Made by a program: the position numbers and the translations under genes
In this document: in pieces, positions 1 through 12,241 of the stretch
Layout of the letters: each line of letters begins with the position of its first letter
Numbering within the stretch: position 1 is the first letter of the stretch
The notes under the pieces: generated by a model
Seen by the model: the letters and a program-made list of their open reading frames with translations, nothing else
What the model was told of the DNA's origin: nothing
Databases searched by the model: none
DNA from: Erythrophleum ivorense
Taxonomy: Eukaryota > Streptophyta > Magnoliopsida > Fabales > Fabaceae
DNA: 64,000 nucleotides
Direction: 5' to 3'
NCBI GenBank assembly: GCA_026724425.1
Contig: JAIUCV010000089.1
Coordinates: 3,348,001-3,412,000, forward strand

Positions 1-28
1 ATCTGTTGACATATTATCATCTGTGCAG

Positions 29-3000
29 GTTTTGTGAGCATAGCTTGCTGTGCTGATTCAGATTATACAGATCCAAAAACTTCTGTCAATTATACATCAG
101 ATTTTAGTTTCTTCTCAGATAGAACAAGTTGCCAAGACATAACCAACACAGCGGGAAACCATGCAGGCTATGAAAAAGCTAGGGTATTTGATATAGATAA
201 AGGAAAAAGATGTTACAACTTGCCAACATTTAAGGATCGAGTGTATCTGTTAACGGGCACATTTCTATCTGACGAATCTGTGAGTAAATCTCCGAATTCC
301 TCCTTTAATGTTACAATTGGGATTACCTCATTAGGTGCAGTAGAGAAATCATCCCAGGACTTGGAAATTGAGGGGATTTTCAGAGCTACTAAGACCTACA
401 TAGATTTCTGCTTAGTAAAGGACGAGGGAAGTCCTTATATTTCACAGATTGAACTGAGACCATTGGGTGAAGAGTACCTACAGGATCTCCCTTCTTGTAT
501 CCTAAAACTGATCACAAGAAATAACCTAGGAGGCACCGAAGATGACATCAGGTATGTAAGCTGCATTTTCCATTCATTTTGAAATCTAGTAAATCTAGCT
601 GGGCAATAGATTTTATCTCATAGAGCACCTATAAGACCTAGCTTTCTGAAAATTCTCATTACCATGTTTTTTCGGTGAAAACATACATATACATGAAGAA
701 GATAATAAATACGAAGTCAGTGTCTTTTTCCTGTAGGAAAGATACAGATACACTTTAGGCTATGCCCCAAAATGTCGTTTACTATGTTTTGAACCAATTC
801 TATATTTGTAGAATATTGCTTGAAGCCATTTCATAAGCATTTGGAATGCAAGAAACCATTCATGCTTAGGCTTTCGCCAGGATGCAGGGCGCACTTTAGA
901 GACCTAAGAGATTTAAGTTCAAGTCGATAATGATAAGAAATTTAAGATAACTAATTTTCATACATCTCTAAGTAATTTTTAAGTTGTTCATACTTTATAA
1001 AAATATAGACCTTAAATTTTATAATCAACACAATGCACCAGAATTATCTTTTCCCCATACTGCATTGAGTGTATTCAACTTTTATCTTGGTGCTGCAATA
1101 TGGAATGCAGACCTAATGATTATAACAGGAAAAAACTAGTTGGAAATATCCCCTTCATGATTTCATCATGCTATGGATTGAACAACAGAATCCAAACAGG
1201 AGTCTGTCGGTGTAGAATGTCCGTTTTTATTGTTGATGATATCTGTCTCTGCAGTAGACAAATGCCAAAAGTGAAAAATAAAGGAAATAAAAGGAAAAGA
1301 AAGTCTATAATACTGGGGGAATTTGCTGATTTCAGGTACCCACTTGACCAAAGTGACAGAATCTGGAAAGCTACTTCAAGTCCATCATACACTTCCATAT
1401 CATTCAATGTGAACATTTCCGGCCACAATGCTAATTCGACACCTCCTCTACAGGTCTTACAAACCGCTGTTACGCATCCTGAGCGATTGGAATTCATCCA
1501 CGATGGCCTCGTCACTGGGAATTCCGAATACCGTGTGTTTCTCTACTTTCTCGAATTGAATGAGAGTGTCGAACTAGGCAAAAGGGTGTTTGACATCTAC
1601 GTCAACGGCGACATCAAATGGCCAAACTTTGATATATTTGCTGGTGGATCGAACTACAGACACATTGTTTTGAACTTTTCAGCCAATGGGTCGGTCAATC
1701 TAACCTTGATCAAGGCATCTGGGTCTGAGAATGGGCCCCTTTGTAATGCATACGAGATCCTGCAGCTTGTCCCTTGGATGCAAGAGACCAACCAAACAGA
1801 CTGTGAGTGCAATTGAAAATCCCAATCGCATTGGTTTGGGGATATATATATTTTTTAATTCTTATCCAATTTGTATGGCACATTCTGGTAACTTTCACTT
1901 GGGTGGACTTTCATCAGATAATCCTTGTTCAAGTTGATATGTCCCATATTGGATAATAATAAACTTGAAATGATGTTTAAATGTGGAGGCTTCCAAAAGC
2001 TAATACTTTAAAATACGTTCTTCTCATGGCTTAATTGGTATCAGTGTACAAGTTCAATTTTTTCATCATTGATGCATTCTATTTTGTAATAAAATGTCTC
2101 TTCCTTCCTCTCTTGCACAAACATCATTATGTCTGCCTTCAGCGGAAGTGATCTTGAAGGTGAGAGAACAATTGTTAGAGAATAACCAAGGCAACAAAGA
2201 GCTGGAGAGTTGGACTGGAGACCCATGCATCCTTTTCCCCTGGCAGCATGTAGGATGTGATCGTTTAAGTGGTCAACTTGCTATCACTAAACTGTAAGTT
2301 TCTTAACATTTTTCTTCTGAAAATGCTGCCAAATATATACCAATTGGAGCACAAGTCCACAAGGTGCGATTTATGACATATTCTTCTTTTCCAGGGATCT
2401 TTCTTCAAGTAAACTCCAGGGATCGATTCCTCCCAGTATCACTGAGTTGACCAACTTACAAATATTGTATTGCTCTTGAAGCTCCTTTTGTTCAGTATCT
2501 TATTGCCTTCTTTATTGTATGTGTGTATACATAGGGACGCTGTTTTTGATGTATAGTCACTATTTGGTCATGTGCAGGAACCTGAGCCACAATAGCTTCA
2601 CTGGGAATATCCCCTCATTTCCGCCTTCATCCGTGCTTACATCAGTGTAATTATCTCTTCTCAAGTTCAACTACGATTCATAAGGATACTATACGAGCTT
2701 TAACAATACTCTATCAATGTCATAGAAATCAACAGTCCACAACCTCATTTGATGCTTTCTGAATAATCATACACATAGACATTAGTTGATGATAGCACTC
2801 AACTTCATGATCCTTTTGTTTCAACATCTGCTCTATGCAAACCATATAGCTTCACGTCAATAGGTTTCAAGAACATAATCAGTTATAATTTATAATATTA
2901 CATGATTGTTATTAAGTCTTAAGCCAAGGCTTTTGACACTTTTGTTATCGAGATATTAGTATATGCAGACAGACCTAGGTAAGAACCGTTTCTTTTTAGT

Positions 3001-6000
3001 TAAGCTTTAGAATGATATGCTTTAACATTTTTATGTTACATATATTGCTAAATTTATTTATTCCTTCACTGGATTCCAATCATAGAGCAATTCCCTTTGT
3101 TGCTAGTGTGATAATAGCACAAATTTTCATGTGCTGATCAATTTACATTTATAAAACAGAGATATGAGCCACAATGATCTTATAGGGTCGCTTTCATGGA
3201 CGCTTCCCTCAGTGCCACAACTAAAGTCCTTGTAAGTTTTCTTCTTTTTGACACTCTGCTACTACTAAACTAGGAGCCTCCTAGTCATTGTAATTGTTCC
3301 CCACCCCAAGTAAACCTGAAATAAATGGATCTTGTATTGTGTATTTCTTTCTAGGTATTTTGGCTGCAATAGGCGTATGAATAAAGAGGTTCCAGCTACC
3401 TTGAACAGTTCAATGAGTACAGAGTATGGACTTCCCACTAAAACAACGAAAGATTGTAGGTTAAGAAAGAAAAAATAAATGACTGATTTACATTGATGTT
3501 TCAGTTATGGAAGAAGCAAACCTGGAGACCCAGGAATTTCACAAAGACAGATCATCATTGGCACTGTTACATGTGGATCACTCGTGATTACTTTGGCTGT
3601 TGGAATTCTTTTTTGTTGCCGTTATAGAGGAAAATTAATACCCGGGGGAACATCTGATGGGAAGGGATACCTAACGACAACAAGTAAGTATATCATCTTA
3701 GATCTTTGGCACCCCAGATCTCTTTGCACATTCTAAAATACTGTTATCTCTCAAGACAAGGAGAGGTTTGCCTTTTGACCATTAAAATAAATGATAAATA
3801 AATAATCCACCCGAAGAGCATAGCATCAAATCTTCGAAGGTGTAACATTTGTGCAGGGCATGGTTTAAATTACAGAAAATCCCAAACATGCAAGACATAT
3901 CTTCATGAGCCTCTGAACAAGTTTTGAAAAACAAAAAACAAAAGCCCCCAAAAAAAAACAAAACAACTAATCAGAATTAGCAACTCCAATGCAATTTTTA
4001 TCATCCAATTCTATCTGAGGTGGATGACTTGAAGCTTAAAATTTTATACACCTCCACTATACTTGTTTTCCAGATCCTAGCCTCATTGCCCTTCGACTAT
4101 AGTTTTCATTTGTGTATTTATTTGGGAGGTTTTCATTTTGCAACATATAACAAAAAGAAAGGATAAAAATTCTTGCATTCCAGTCAGGAACTTGCACACA
4201 AACTCGTATAAAAGAAAAAGGAACAACTTTTATTCCGTCAGGCAGATGATCATTTTAACATGTCAGTGCAAAGTATCTAACATTTCTACAACATATGCAG
4301 ATTTAATTTTCTCTTTAACCAGTAAAGATGATTTCTTCATAAAGTCAGTATCCATTCAAACATTCACCCTGGAATACATAGAGGCAGCCACCGAAAAGTA
4401 CAAAACTCTGATAGGTGAAGGAGGGTTTGGGTCTGTTTACCGTGGCACTCTAGAAGATGGTCAAGAAGTGGCAGTGAAGGTCCGCTCAGCCACATCAACT
4501 CAGGGAACTCGCGAATTTGACAACGAGGTACAATAAGGCCTTTTTTTTTTTTCGTCTTCTTCTTCTTGTTTCTTCTTAATGTATTGTAAGTTTCCATGAC
4601 AGCTTCCTATATTATAATATCTAACTAGTCTATGATGCATCTGGCAGGTAAACCTGCTTTCTGCTATACGGCATGAGAACCTGGTGCCTCTTATTGGTTA
4701 CTGTTGCGAAAAGGATCAACAAATTCTCGTGTATCCTTTTATGTCCAATGGCTCTTTACAAGATAGGCTTTATGGTAAATATCCCACAATTCTTTCACCT
4801 GATTTGCTTTAAACTTTCAATACCCCGTATTTCTAAAACTCAGTTTGACAACAGGGGAACCAGCAAAGAGAAAACCATTAGACTGGCCAACCAGGCTATC
4901 CATTGCTCTGGGTGCAGCTCGAGGCGAGTAAATCTGATGTTAAATTTTTTTACTAAGCAGTGCCAAATATAACTGATCCAGATATGAACTTGGCATCTTA
5001 TTAGAAAGAAGAACAAAGTCAATAAATCACATGTTGAAAAAACAAAGATTAAGCTAATTTTATGTAAACACAGAACAAATTGAAGCATATAGAAGAAGCT
5101 AGGTGCGGCCATAGGTACTGATGCTAACTAGGATACTAAACTAACAGACTTCACAGTTTTTATCTTTAAGATATTGGGATGACCAGAATGATTACATTTT
5201 TTCTCATTGAGCAGGCTTGTCATATCTTCACACATTTTCGGGACGTTCTGTTGTACACAGAGATGTAAAATCAAGCAATATACTTCTGGATCACAGCATG
5301 AATGCTAAGGTAGCAGACTTTGGTTTCTCAAAATATGCTCCTCAAGAAGGAGACAGTGGTGCTTCTCTTGAAGTAAGAGGAACCGCAGGATATATGGACC
5401 CTGAGTAAGTAGATCTGGTTTCAGGATTTTGTCCTAAGAAGAATTTCTTACATTACTCTCTGTCACTTTGAATGAAAGATTTATTACTTGGCTGTCTCAA
5501 TGTCCGATCATAAGTGTTGTGGTATTTAAGATCAAAATTTAGGTTTAGTAATCATATGCTAAAAAATGGCATGCACACTCTCTCCTATTTCACATCATCC
5601 TAGATTATTTTCATGTGCTACAGAATACAACTACAAACAAATTTTCACAAAAGCTGACATTTATACATATGTAGGTACTACACAACCCAGCAATTATCTG
5701 CAAAGAGTGATGTCTTTAGTTTTGGTGTGGTTCTACTTGAAATTGTGAGTGGTCGGGAACCTCTCGATGTACATAGACCACGGAATGAGTGGAGCTTGGT
5801 TGAATGGGTATGGTACAAGTACAAAATGTTTGTGATCATCATAATGCGGCACTAATAGAACAACAGTTTCACCCAATTGTCCCTACTCCTAAATGGCATT
5901 TATCTTACATATGATTATCCTGGAAAACCAGGACAAATCTAGAAAGCACTAAGGAAAAAACTTTGCATGCAGGCTAAACCATACATAAGGGCATCAAAGA

Positions 6001-6311
6001 TCGATGAAATTGTGGATCCTGTCATCAAGGGAGGATATCATGCAGAGGCTATGTGGAGAGTGGTGGAAATAGCACTGTCATGTATTGAACCATTCTCAGC
6101 GAATCGACCAAGCATGGCTGATATTGTCCGTGAGTTGGAGGATGCTCTGATTATAGAAAACAATGCATCAGAATACATGAAGTCCATAGAAAGCCTTGGA
6201 GGATCCAATCGCTTCTCTGTTGTCATAGAGAAAAGGGTGGTACCCCCAACTCCATCTACTACAGAATCAACCATCTCCACCAAAACCTTGTCCCACCCAC
6301 AGCCCAGATAG
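29..6311 (+). CDS. SYMRK: Symbiosis receptor-like kinase SYMRK, exons 2-15 (exon 1 outside window)
   Basis: Plasma-membrane receptor kinase of the common symbiosis pathway, upstream of calcium spiking for arbuscular mycorrhiza and, in legumes, nodulation (family knowledge). Exons read from splice sites and frame: 29-551, 1336-1802, 2143-2293, 2395-2466, 2578-2646, 3160-3231, 3355-3423, 3505-3683, 4301-4527, 4648-4774, 4855-4923, 5215-5404, 5675-5807, 5973-6311. Together with a missing signal-peptide exon this gives the 15-exon layout known for SYMRK. Seen in order: malectin-like ectodomain (exons 1-2 of the window), the ESWTGDPC motif (2143-2293), three LRR units (two 72-bp exons and one 69-bp exon), a transmembrane segment followed by CCRYR (3505-3683), and a kinase with IGEGGFGSVYRG, VAVKV, HRDVKSSN, DFGFSK and GTAGYMDPE. 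The C-terminus ends LSHPQPR before TAG. The frame stays open through every junction, so the gene looks functional. One intron (4924-5214) begins with GC. Confidence 0.96.
4924..5214 (+). other. GC-AG intron inside the SYMRK kinase domain
   Basis: The exon ends at CGAG (4923) and the intron begins GCGAGT instead of GT. The next exon starts at 5215 after GAGCAG. Only this junction keeps the conserved protein path GAARG-LSYLHTF. Using the nearby GT (at 4928) would shift the frame. The GC donor sits in the otherwise strong context AG|GCGAGT, as expected for GC-AG introns. Confidence 0.8.
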
Positions 6312-8627
6312 TAAATGGGTGAATGAGAATTCTTTTGATTCGTTACTGATAATTACTCTAGTCATGTAACATTCAATATGATAAAGGAGACAATAATAAC
6401 TTCACAATGCACTTTCAGAGACTATGCATCTTGAAACTAAAGATCAACTTGCTTAGCCTCCTTTTTGTTGAGGGGTAAAAAGAACAAAGTCGGGTCACAA
6501 TATGCAACTGAAAATATGGTATGGGTGGCAAACTCCGTTACTAAGTCAAAACCGAATAGCAAAGATTGCCTAGCTGTGACTATTTCAACCGATAATCATC
6601 AACGCTTTGACACTTCAAGAATGCATTCAATGGAACTATAAACATCTGTTTGGACCGGCACAAAGTGGCAAAGCAGGACGCGAGTTTAATGGTGAATACT
6701 CAAAGTTCAACCTAACAACTGCTAAGAGCTTCTATTTTCTCTTTTTGTTTTGTTTTTTGTTCTGTTAACAGTCATTACTTGGTTTCATAGTTCTTTCCAG
6801 GATCATAACATCAATAATTTATGTAAGGGGTTTAATATATTGATCCAATGGATATTCAGTTTGTAATATGACCACATAAGACTCGAGGGCTAGAATACTT
6901 GAAATTGATGCTTTTGTAAAGTTTTTGTCACGTTTAGCTCAAGAGACTGTTTCTTTAGGAGGCATTCTTCAGATTCAATCTCTTAAAATATTACTCGAAT
7001 CAAAAGAAAACCCTCTCAAAATGATACTGACAGAAAACCTTGTTAGACCAGGTTTTGTGAAGCAAAACATCAGAAATGGCGAATCCGCTTTTCTTCAAAG
7101 TGTCATTCAAACGTTGATTGCATCAATGCTATTGGGGTAGAAGATGATGATGGTAGTGCATAGTTGATTTTCAAGAAGCTCAAATGGCAGATAATAGGTT
7201 TTTGCCGCACAGAATCCGTTTAAATATGTTTCTTGCTCCTTCGATGACCATCAAAATGAGAACAATATTGTATAGAACCCTCCATAGAATTATTCGCAAC
7301 CCACAATTCATAGTTGCCATCTAGAATCAAACCCTTCCACGCAAGAAACTTATCCAAAATCTCCAATCAACTCATTCATAAGCTTCTCAAAATCTTGCTT
7401 AAATACTTAACCATGACCTTTCCTGTTTCTCAAATTATCCAACACCTCATTTGCAGCAAGAGCTGCACCCAAAATCCCTCTACCAGCATTATATCCGCCA
7501 TCAAAGGCTAGAGAGAAAATCTACAAGGTTCATGCAAGATTTTATTTCCCAGAGGAATGCAGTTTTGAGTTATACGAGTTCAGATAAGCGGTTAGTACAT
7601 TACTTTCCCCCCTCCACCAATGACTGTTTTATGCACCACACTAGGTGTTTCTATATGGCGAACAATGTATCCTAGAGAAAAAACATCATTGGAAGGAGAA
7701 TAAAGAGATAACACGTAAAAGAAAGCTAAAGAAAGAAAACCCCTGGATTTGCATTCTCCAAGCTCTTCGGCGTTATGTTAAGGACAAATGACAAGCTTAG
7801 GATGGAGCGTGTTGTTAACAAAGAGATGGTGCAATTTGCTGCCTCAATACTGATAAAACCTTTTATTAAGTATCAATTGCATTTTATTCTGATTGTGACA
7901 TTTCATCGGAATTCGTATGGTATTAATTATTCTTATCTAGAGGAAGAAATCCAGTTTCTGTCAAAATTATGAGCTTCCTTTTTCCCAAATACAAAATGCA
8001 TGGTTAAAAAGTGAAAAATTCTGGATTAGTTGAACTATGCTTTTTATTATTCCATTCTGCTTCTCTCTATCTTGCAAAACATCCATGAAGCACCTGTAAT
8101 AGTTTGTAAATTCTTCATGATCTAAGTAAACAGAACAGCACTTACCATCACTATAATTAAGGTGAACAATTTTGGCGGAAATCAAGTGATTGAGTCCGAT
8201 ATAAAAGCATGATTTTACATATGAAACAAAGGGGACAAGAAGCAGGGAGAATATGAGAATGGCTGTAATCTTACAATGTAGCATTTCATGAAAACACATT
8301 ATGACATTCGAAGGAACCAAGTTAAAGGCGTTGCAAGAGGACAAACAAGCTAAGAAGATGAGAAGTATAACATTTCGGTTTTTCATAAGCCTTTGGGTGT
8401 TCTGTGTCAATTGAATATAGACTATAGTGAGCCCTACATGAAGGATAGATATATGAGCCAAAAAAAGGCAAATCAAGAACTAGATTTATATGATGAAGCA
8501 TGGTATTACAGATATACTTTACTATTCAATTGACTTATGGATCAAAAAATTTGCTCACATTTTTACAATATAGGTTGGAGGGGGCCTATAGGAAAGCTGT
8601 ATTACAACAACATGATCCAGGCAAACA
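6312..8627. other. Intergenic region between convergent SYMRK and BRK1
   Basis: The first few hundred bases are probably the SYMRK 3' UTR. Between about 6640 and 7560 the base composition is less AT-rich than in true intergenic DNA and there are short open stretches on both strands. One is a minus-strand peptide at about 7400-7510 containing FDGGYNAGRGILGAALAANE before a stop. I do not recognise it, and it may be a decayed gene or element. The segment 7967-8476 is open on the minus strand and is listed separately. Confidence 0.5.
7967..8476 (-). CDS. Unrecognised 169-codon open frame downstream of BRK1 (doubtful)
   Basis: An uninterrupted minus-strand frame with an ATG at 8476 lies about 150 bp beyond the BRK1 stop, on the same strand. 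The product would have two or three hydrophobic stretches (near residues 1-25, 36-50 and 70-95) and many cysteines. There is no recognisable domain and no sign of codon bias. It may simply be the BRK1 3' UTR or chance open sequence. Length alone is the reason for listing it. Confidence 0.15.
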   Translation of the reverse strand: MICLFLAHISILHVGLTIVYIQLTQNTQRLMKNRNVILLIFLACLSSCNAFNLVPSNVIMCFHEMLHCKITAILIFSLLLVPFVSYVKSCFYIGLNHLISAKIVHLNYSDGKCCSVYLDHEEFTNYYRCFMDVLQDREKQNGIIKSIVQLIQNFSLFNHAFCIWEKGSS

Positions 8628-9134
8628 TCATGTGGTAAATAAAGAAGGGTTGGCTGATGCAGTGCCCACTTGAACTTCAAGGAGTTCAAGTCGACGCTCT
8701 AAGACATCAAGCTTCTCATTCAATGACGCCAACTTGCCCTTTGTCGTAGCCTCTGAATGAGAAAAATAAAATTAAATGGGCGTATGACATTATGAACACC
8801 AGAAAAACATAAATTACATATCACACACATATCTAAACTCTGAGGAGATTAGCATATCAAATCAAATTATCGCACACAAATATCACCCACACAGAAAAGC
8901 AAATCCTTCTAAGTAAGCGAATAGGATAACCAGAAAGGCGAAGTAATGAAAAAGAAAAAAGGGAAAGCAAAATGAGAGAGAAAGGATGGGAATTTGCATA
9001 CCAAATTGCACAAGGAATTCGAAGAGGCGACGAACGTTGAGAGAAATGTGAGAGATGAATTCCCGGTTCTCCCAGTCAGCTTGCACCGCTATTCCCACGT
9101 TTACTGCGTTTGTTATCCCTCCTGCTCGAGCCAT
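8628..9134 (-). CDS. BRK1: BRICK1 (HSPC300), small subunit of the SCAR/WAVE complex
   Basis: BRK1 is the smallest subunit of the SCAR/WAVE complex, which switches on ARP2/3 to nucleate branched actin. In plants it is needed for epidermal lobing, trichome shape and tip growth (family knowledge). Two coding exons: 9002-9134 (ATG at 9132-9134, donor G|GTATGC) and 8628-8752 (acceptor CATTCAG). They join to 85 codons, the exact length of Arabidopsis BRK1. The N-terminus MARAGGITNAVNVGIAVQAD is nearly invariant in plants. It is followed by WENREFISHISLNVRRLF and a C-terminal coiled-coil region with heptad-like leucines (LASLNEKLDVLERRLELL). The 3' end faces the SYMRK 3' end. Confidence 0.97.
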
Positions 9135-9949
9135 CCTCTTCCCAGATCTAAACGTTAGCTAACAGCGGAGATTGCGGAGAGGGAAGATGCCACAGTTCAC
9201 AGTACACCCACCGCCGAAAACCCAAGTTAACCAAGACTAAACGTACGGATTCGACGATTTAGTGTCCGTGGGTTAACAATATTTAAAAAAAATTAAAATA
9301 ATTTTTTCCCTTCATTTTAATCTTTTAACTTGATTTCTTTTTTCTTTTATTTTTTTTAATTATATCAAGGATCATTTTAAAACATTTTAAAAAAATAAGA
9401 TATTGTTTTGGAACACTAAAAAAAAATTACAAAAAAAACATATGAAACAATAAATAAAAAAATTAAATTTGTATACAATTTTTTATATTTCTACTATAAA
9501 ATTTTTTTATCAAAATATAATAAATGTATGAGTTTTCAATAATAATATAACAGATATATAATTTAATTGAAGAATTATACACTTATTTGTAAGAATTGTA
9601 TACATATCATATTATTATTAAAAAATTATAAATGTATAGAAAACTTAATAATAAAAATATTAATAACTGAATGTATGTTTTTTTTTCTTAAATAAAATTA
9701 GAAAACAAAAATAAAAGGATCAAATTAAAACAAACAAATTAATTAAAAGATAGAAATAAAAATTATATTTTTTTATTTTGTATAAAGAGAAGTACCAAAG
9801 CCTACATGCTAACCATGCAAGGGAAATACTAAGACAGATCTTCTGAAGGGGAAGTGTGCACTTTCATTTTATTTTCATTCAAAAGAAATTATTAACGAAA
9901 TAAAATAAAAAAGGAATGAGAGATAGTTAAGGAAACTTCAGGGATCCTC
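9135..9949. other. BRK1 upstream region, then AT-rich DNA
   Basis: The first 100-150 bases carry the BRK1 5' UTR and core promoter. From about 9280 to 9780 the DNA is very AT-rich with A and T runs. No coding or RNA feature is visible. Confidence 0.5.
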
Positions 9950-11365
9950 ACTTGATAGGATCCCCATTCAGGAGATACCCACCTCGCACTCCTGCAGGTC
10001 CTCTTAAAAAAATCTCAATACAGCAATTAAAGGGATCCATAAACAAGTGTTCTTCCAAGCTAAAACTATGGGAAAGATGGGCAAGGGCATTAACAACCTG
10101 ACTGCCATCTCTAAATGTGTGCGCAAGCTGCATAGACCAATCTGTCTCTATCCTCCTACAAAAATAAATTTGGACAATCGAAATTATATGTATATATATA
10201 TATATACATATTTGTTTATTTAAAAAAAATAAAATATAAGATAAAGACAATCTTTTAATTTTAATTAAAAGAACTGTTTATTTAATAAAGGTTAAAAAAA
10301 TATCTTTATTTTTTTTATTTTCTTAAAAATAAAAAATCAAAATGAAAAAATAGATAGATAATTGAGAATTTAAAAAATTTTAAAAATATATAATTTAGAC
10401 TGTTTAAATCTTATTTAGACAATTTAGATTTACTCCTCTTGCATCTCCATCAATGAGACAATCTATTTGCCTCTCCATGAAGCCTTTAATCCAAGCAACC
10501 AGCAAGAGAATGGTTGTCATCGCAACCATTCTTTACTAAGTGCAGCACCACATCTAAGTGTGTTTCAATAATCAACCCTTTTGCCAAGCTAGTTACAAAC
10601 CCATTAAGAGAGCCCAAAACTCATCAATTTATTCGAATAAACAGATAGGGAGAGATCGAATCGCTTAAGTACTTCATTTTTCTCACCATTTCATAAAATT
10701 TTCATAGATAAGGGGAAACACTATATGATAACATTGACTAAATTCAAGGGGAAACCAATTACATAAAGTGTATCTTCAAACAAAACCTGAGTTAAGATAG
10801 TCATAGGTTTTCTCTAGATTAATTTTTAAGACCCTCATGCCCTTTTTCTCCTTCTTATGATGCATGGAATGAACAACTTCTTAAGCAATCACAATATTAT
10901 TGCTTTTGTGTTTGTGCGGGACAAAGCTATACTGATTTGGAGAGATGCAGTGTTCCATGCGTCTCTTCAGCCTACAAACAATAATCTTAGTTGTAGCCTT
11001 GTATATGACATCACAAAGGCCAAGGGCGCAGAACTGCTTCACTAATCACTAACTTAGGGTTGTCAACTTTAGATATAAGAACTAGTGGAGTTTATTTAAT
11101 CGTTTCCATCGAAGTTGGATCTATAAAATTGTCTTGAATCAATTTGCACACCTAATGGCTAATAATATCCTAGTAACAATGAAATTATAAAGCATGTAGA
11201 CCACCATCACCTAGGGTTTTAAGTGAAGCCATACTAAAAATGGCGTCCTTTAGCTCATCAAAAGAAACCATACTTACTGGTTGTCTGGCTTCGTCGGGCA
11301 GAGAAGGAAAGCTTGGTTGAATAGCAAACTTAAAAGGGTCCCCTTGTCCTTATTGTAAATAGAGA

Positions 11366-11375
11366 TGAAGAAATC
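11366..11375 (+). repeat. 10-bp target-site duplication, left copy
   Basis: TGAAGAAATC, identical to 14441-14450. It lies at the edge of the 3065-bp Mutator-like element. Confidence 0.85.
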
Positions 11376-11814
11376 GGGTTTTTGACAGTGTTGGTACAGT
11401 GTCAAAAATTATTAGCTACGGTGTTTAGACGTAAAAATTATTAATCAGGATATTTAATTTCTTTTTAATTTTTAATAGAAACACATAGTAAGTCACTTAG
11501 ATTTTCTTAAAATTTATATAATTTTAAAAAAATTAGGAGAGTATAGAAGAAAATACTCCACCTTCCTTATTTTTTTTTTTTAAGAATAACCTTATTTGAT
11601 ACGTGAATTATTTGGTGATAGAAATGGAAATGAAAAAAATAAATAGAACATAAGAAAAAAAAATTTTGTTTGATAAAAATGGAAAAGAAAAAAAAATATG
11701 ATTGTATTATATTATTTGATTGGATGAAAGTATAACAAAATAGAAAGTAAAAATAATAAAATGACAAAAATATCCTTACATTATGTCAACTTCATGTTTT
11801 GCCTCTTTATACAT

Positions 11815-11840
11815 ACACACACACACACACACACACACAC
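11815..11840 (+). repeat. (AC)n microsatellite
   Basis: About 13 uninterrupted AC units, which also create spurious short open frames on both strands. Confidence 0.95.
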
Positions 11841-12170
11841 GTATATTTGGTAAGAATTTGTTTCGCAATTTTTTTTTTAAGAAAATTTACGAATACATTG
11901 CTTGTCTTTACAATTTTGATAAGAGTGGTTTTCACTTGTTTTATTTTTTTACCATAAATTTTTTTCATAAACTTTCTAATAAAATTCTTCAAGAGTTTGA
12001 AAGGAAAACATTGTTATGGATAACCTTAATTAATAATAATAATAATAATATAATTTTACTTTTTTGGTTTATATTTTACTATAATATATATCACAATAAT
12101 ATGTTATTTGTTAACATAATATTTTTTTTTTAATTTCAAGAAAAAATGTATATTATTACTCTTTGCAATA

Positions 12171-12175
<5 letters not shown>

Positions 12176-12241
<66 letters not shown>
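12176..12241 (+). repeat. Compound (CA)n(TA)n microsatellite
   Basis: About 23 CA units run directly into about 9 TA units. A likely polymorphic marker. Confidence 0.95.

Noticed and set aside
1100..1335. Open plus-strand extension upstream of the second SYMRK exon in the window
   Set aside because: It is intron sequence that stays open by chance. The acceptor at 1334-1335 (TTTCAG) and the conserved protein path both place the exon start at 1336.
4138..4300. ATG-started stretch leading into the SYMRK kinase exon
   Set aside because: Intronic. The exon begins at 4301 after ATATGCAG, which completes the split asparagine codon from the previous exon.
11783..12133. 116-codon open frame
   Set aside because: Built from microsatellite and AT-rich sequence with a low-complexity product (His-Thr run, Phe/Ile/Asn-rich). 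It lies inside a non-autonomous transposon.
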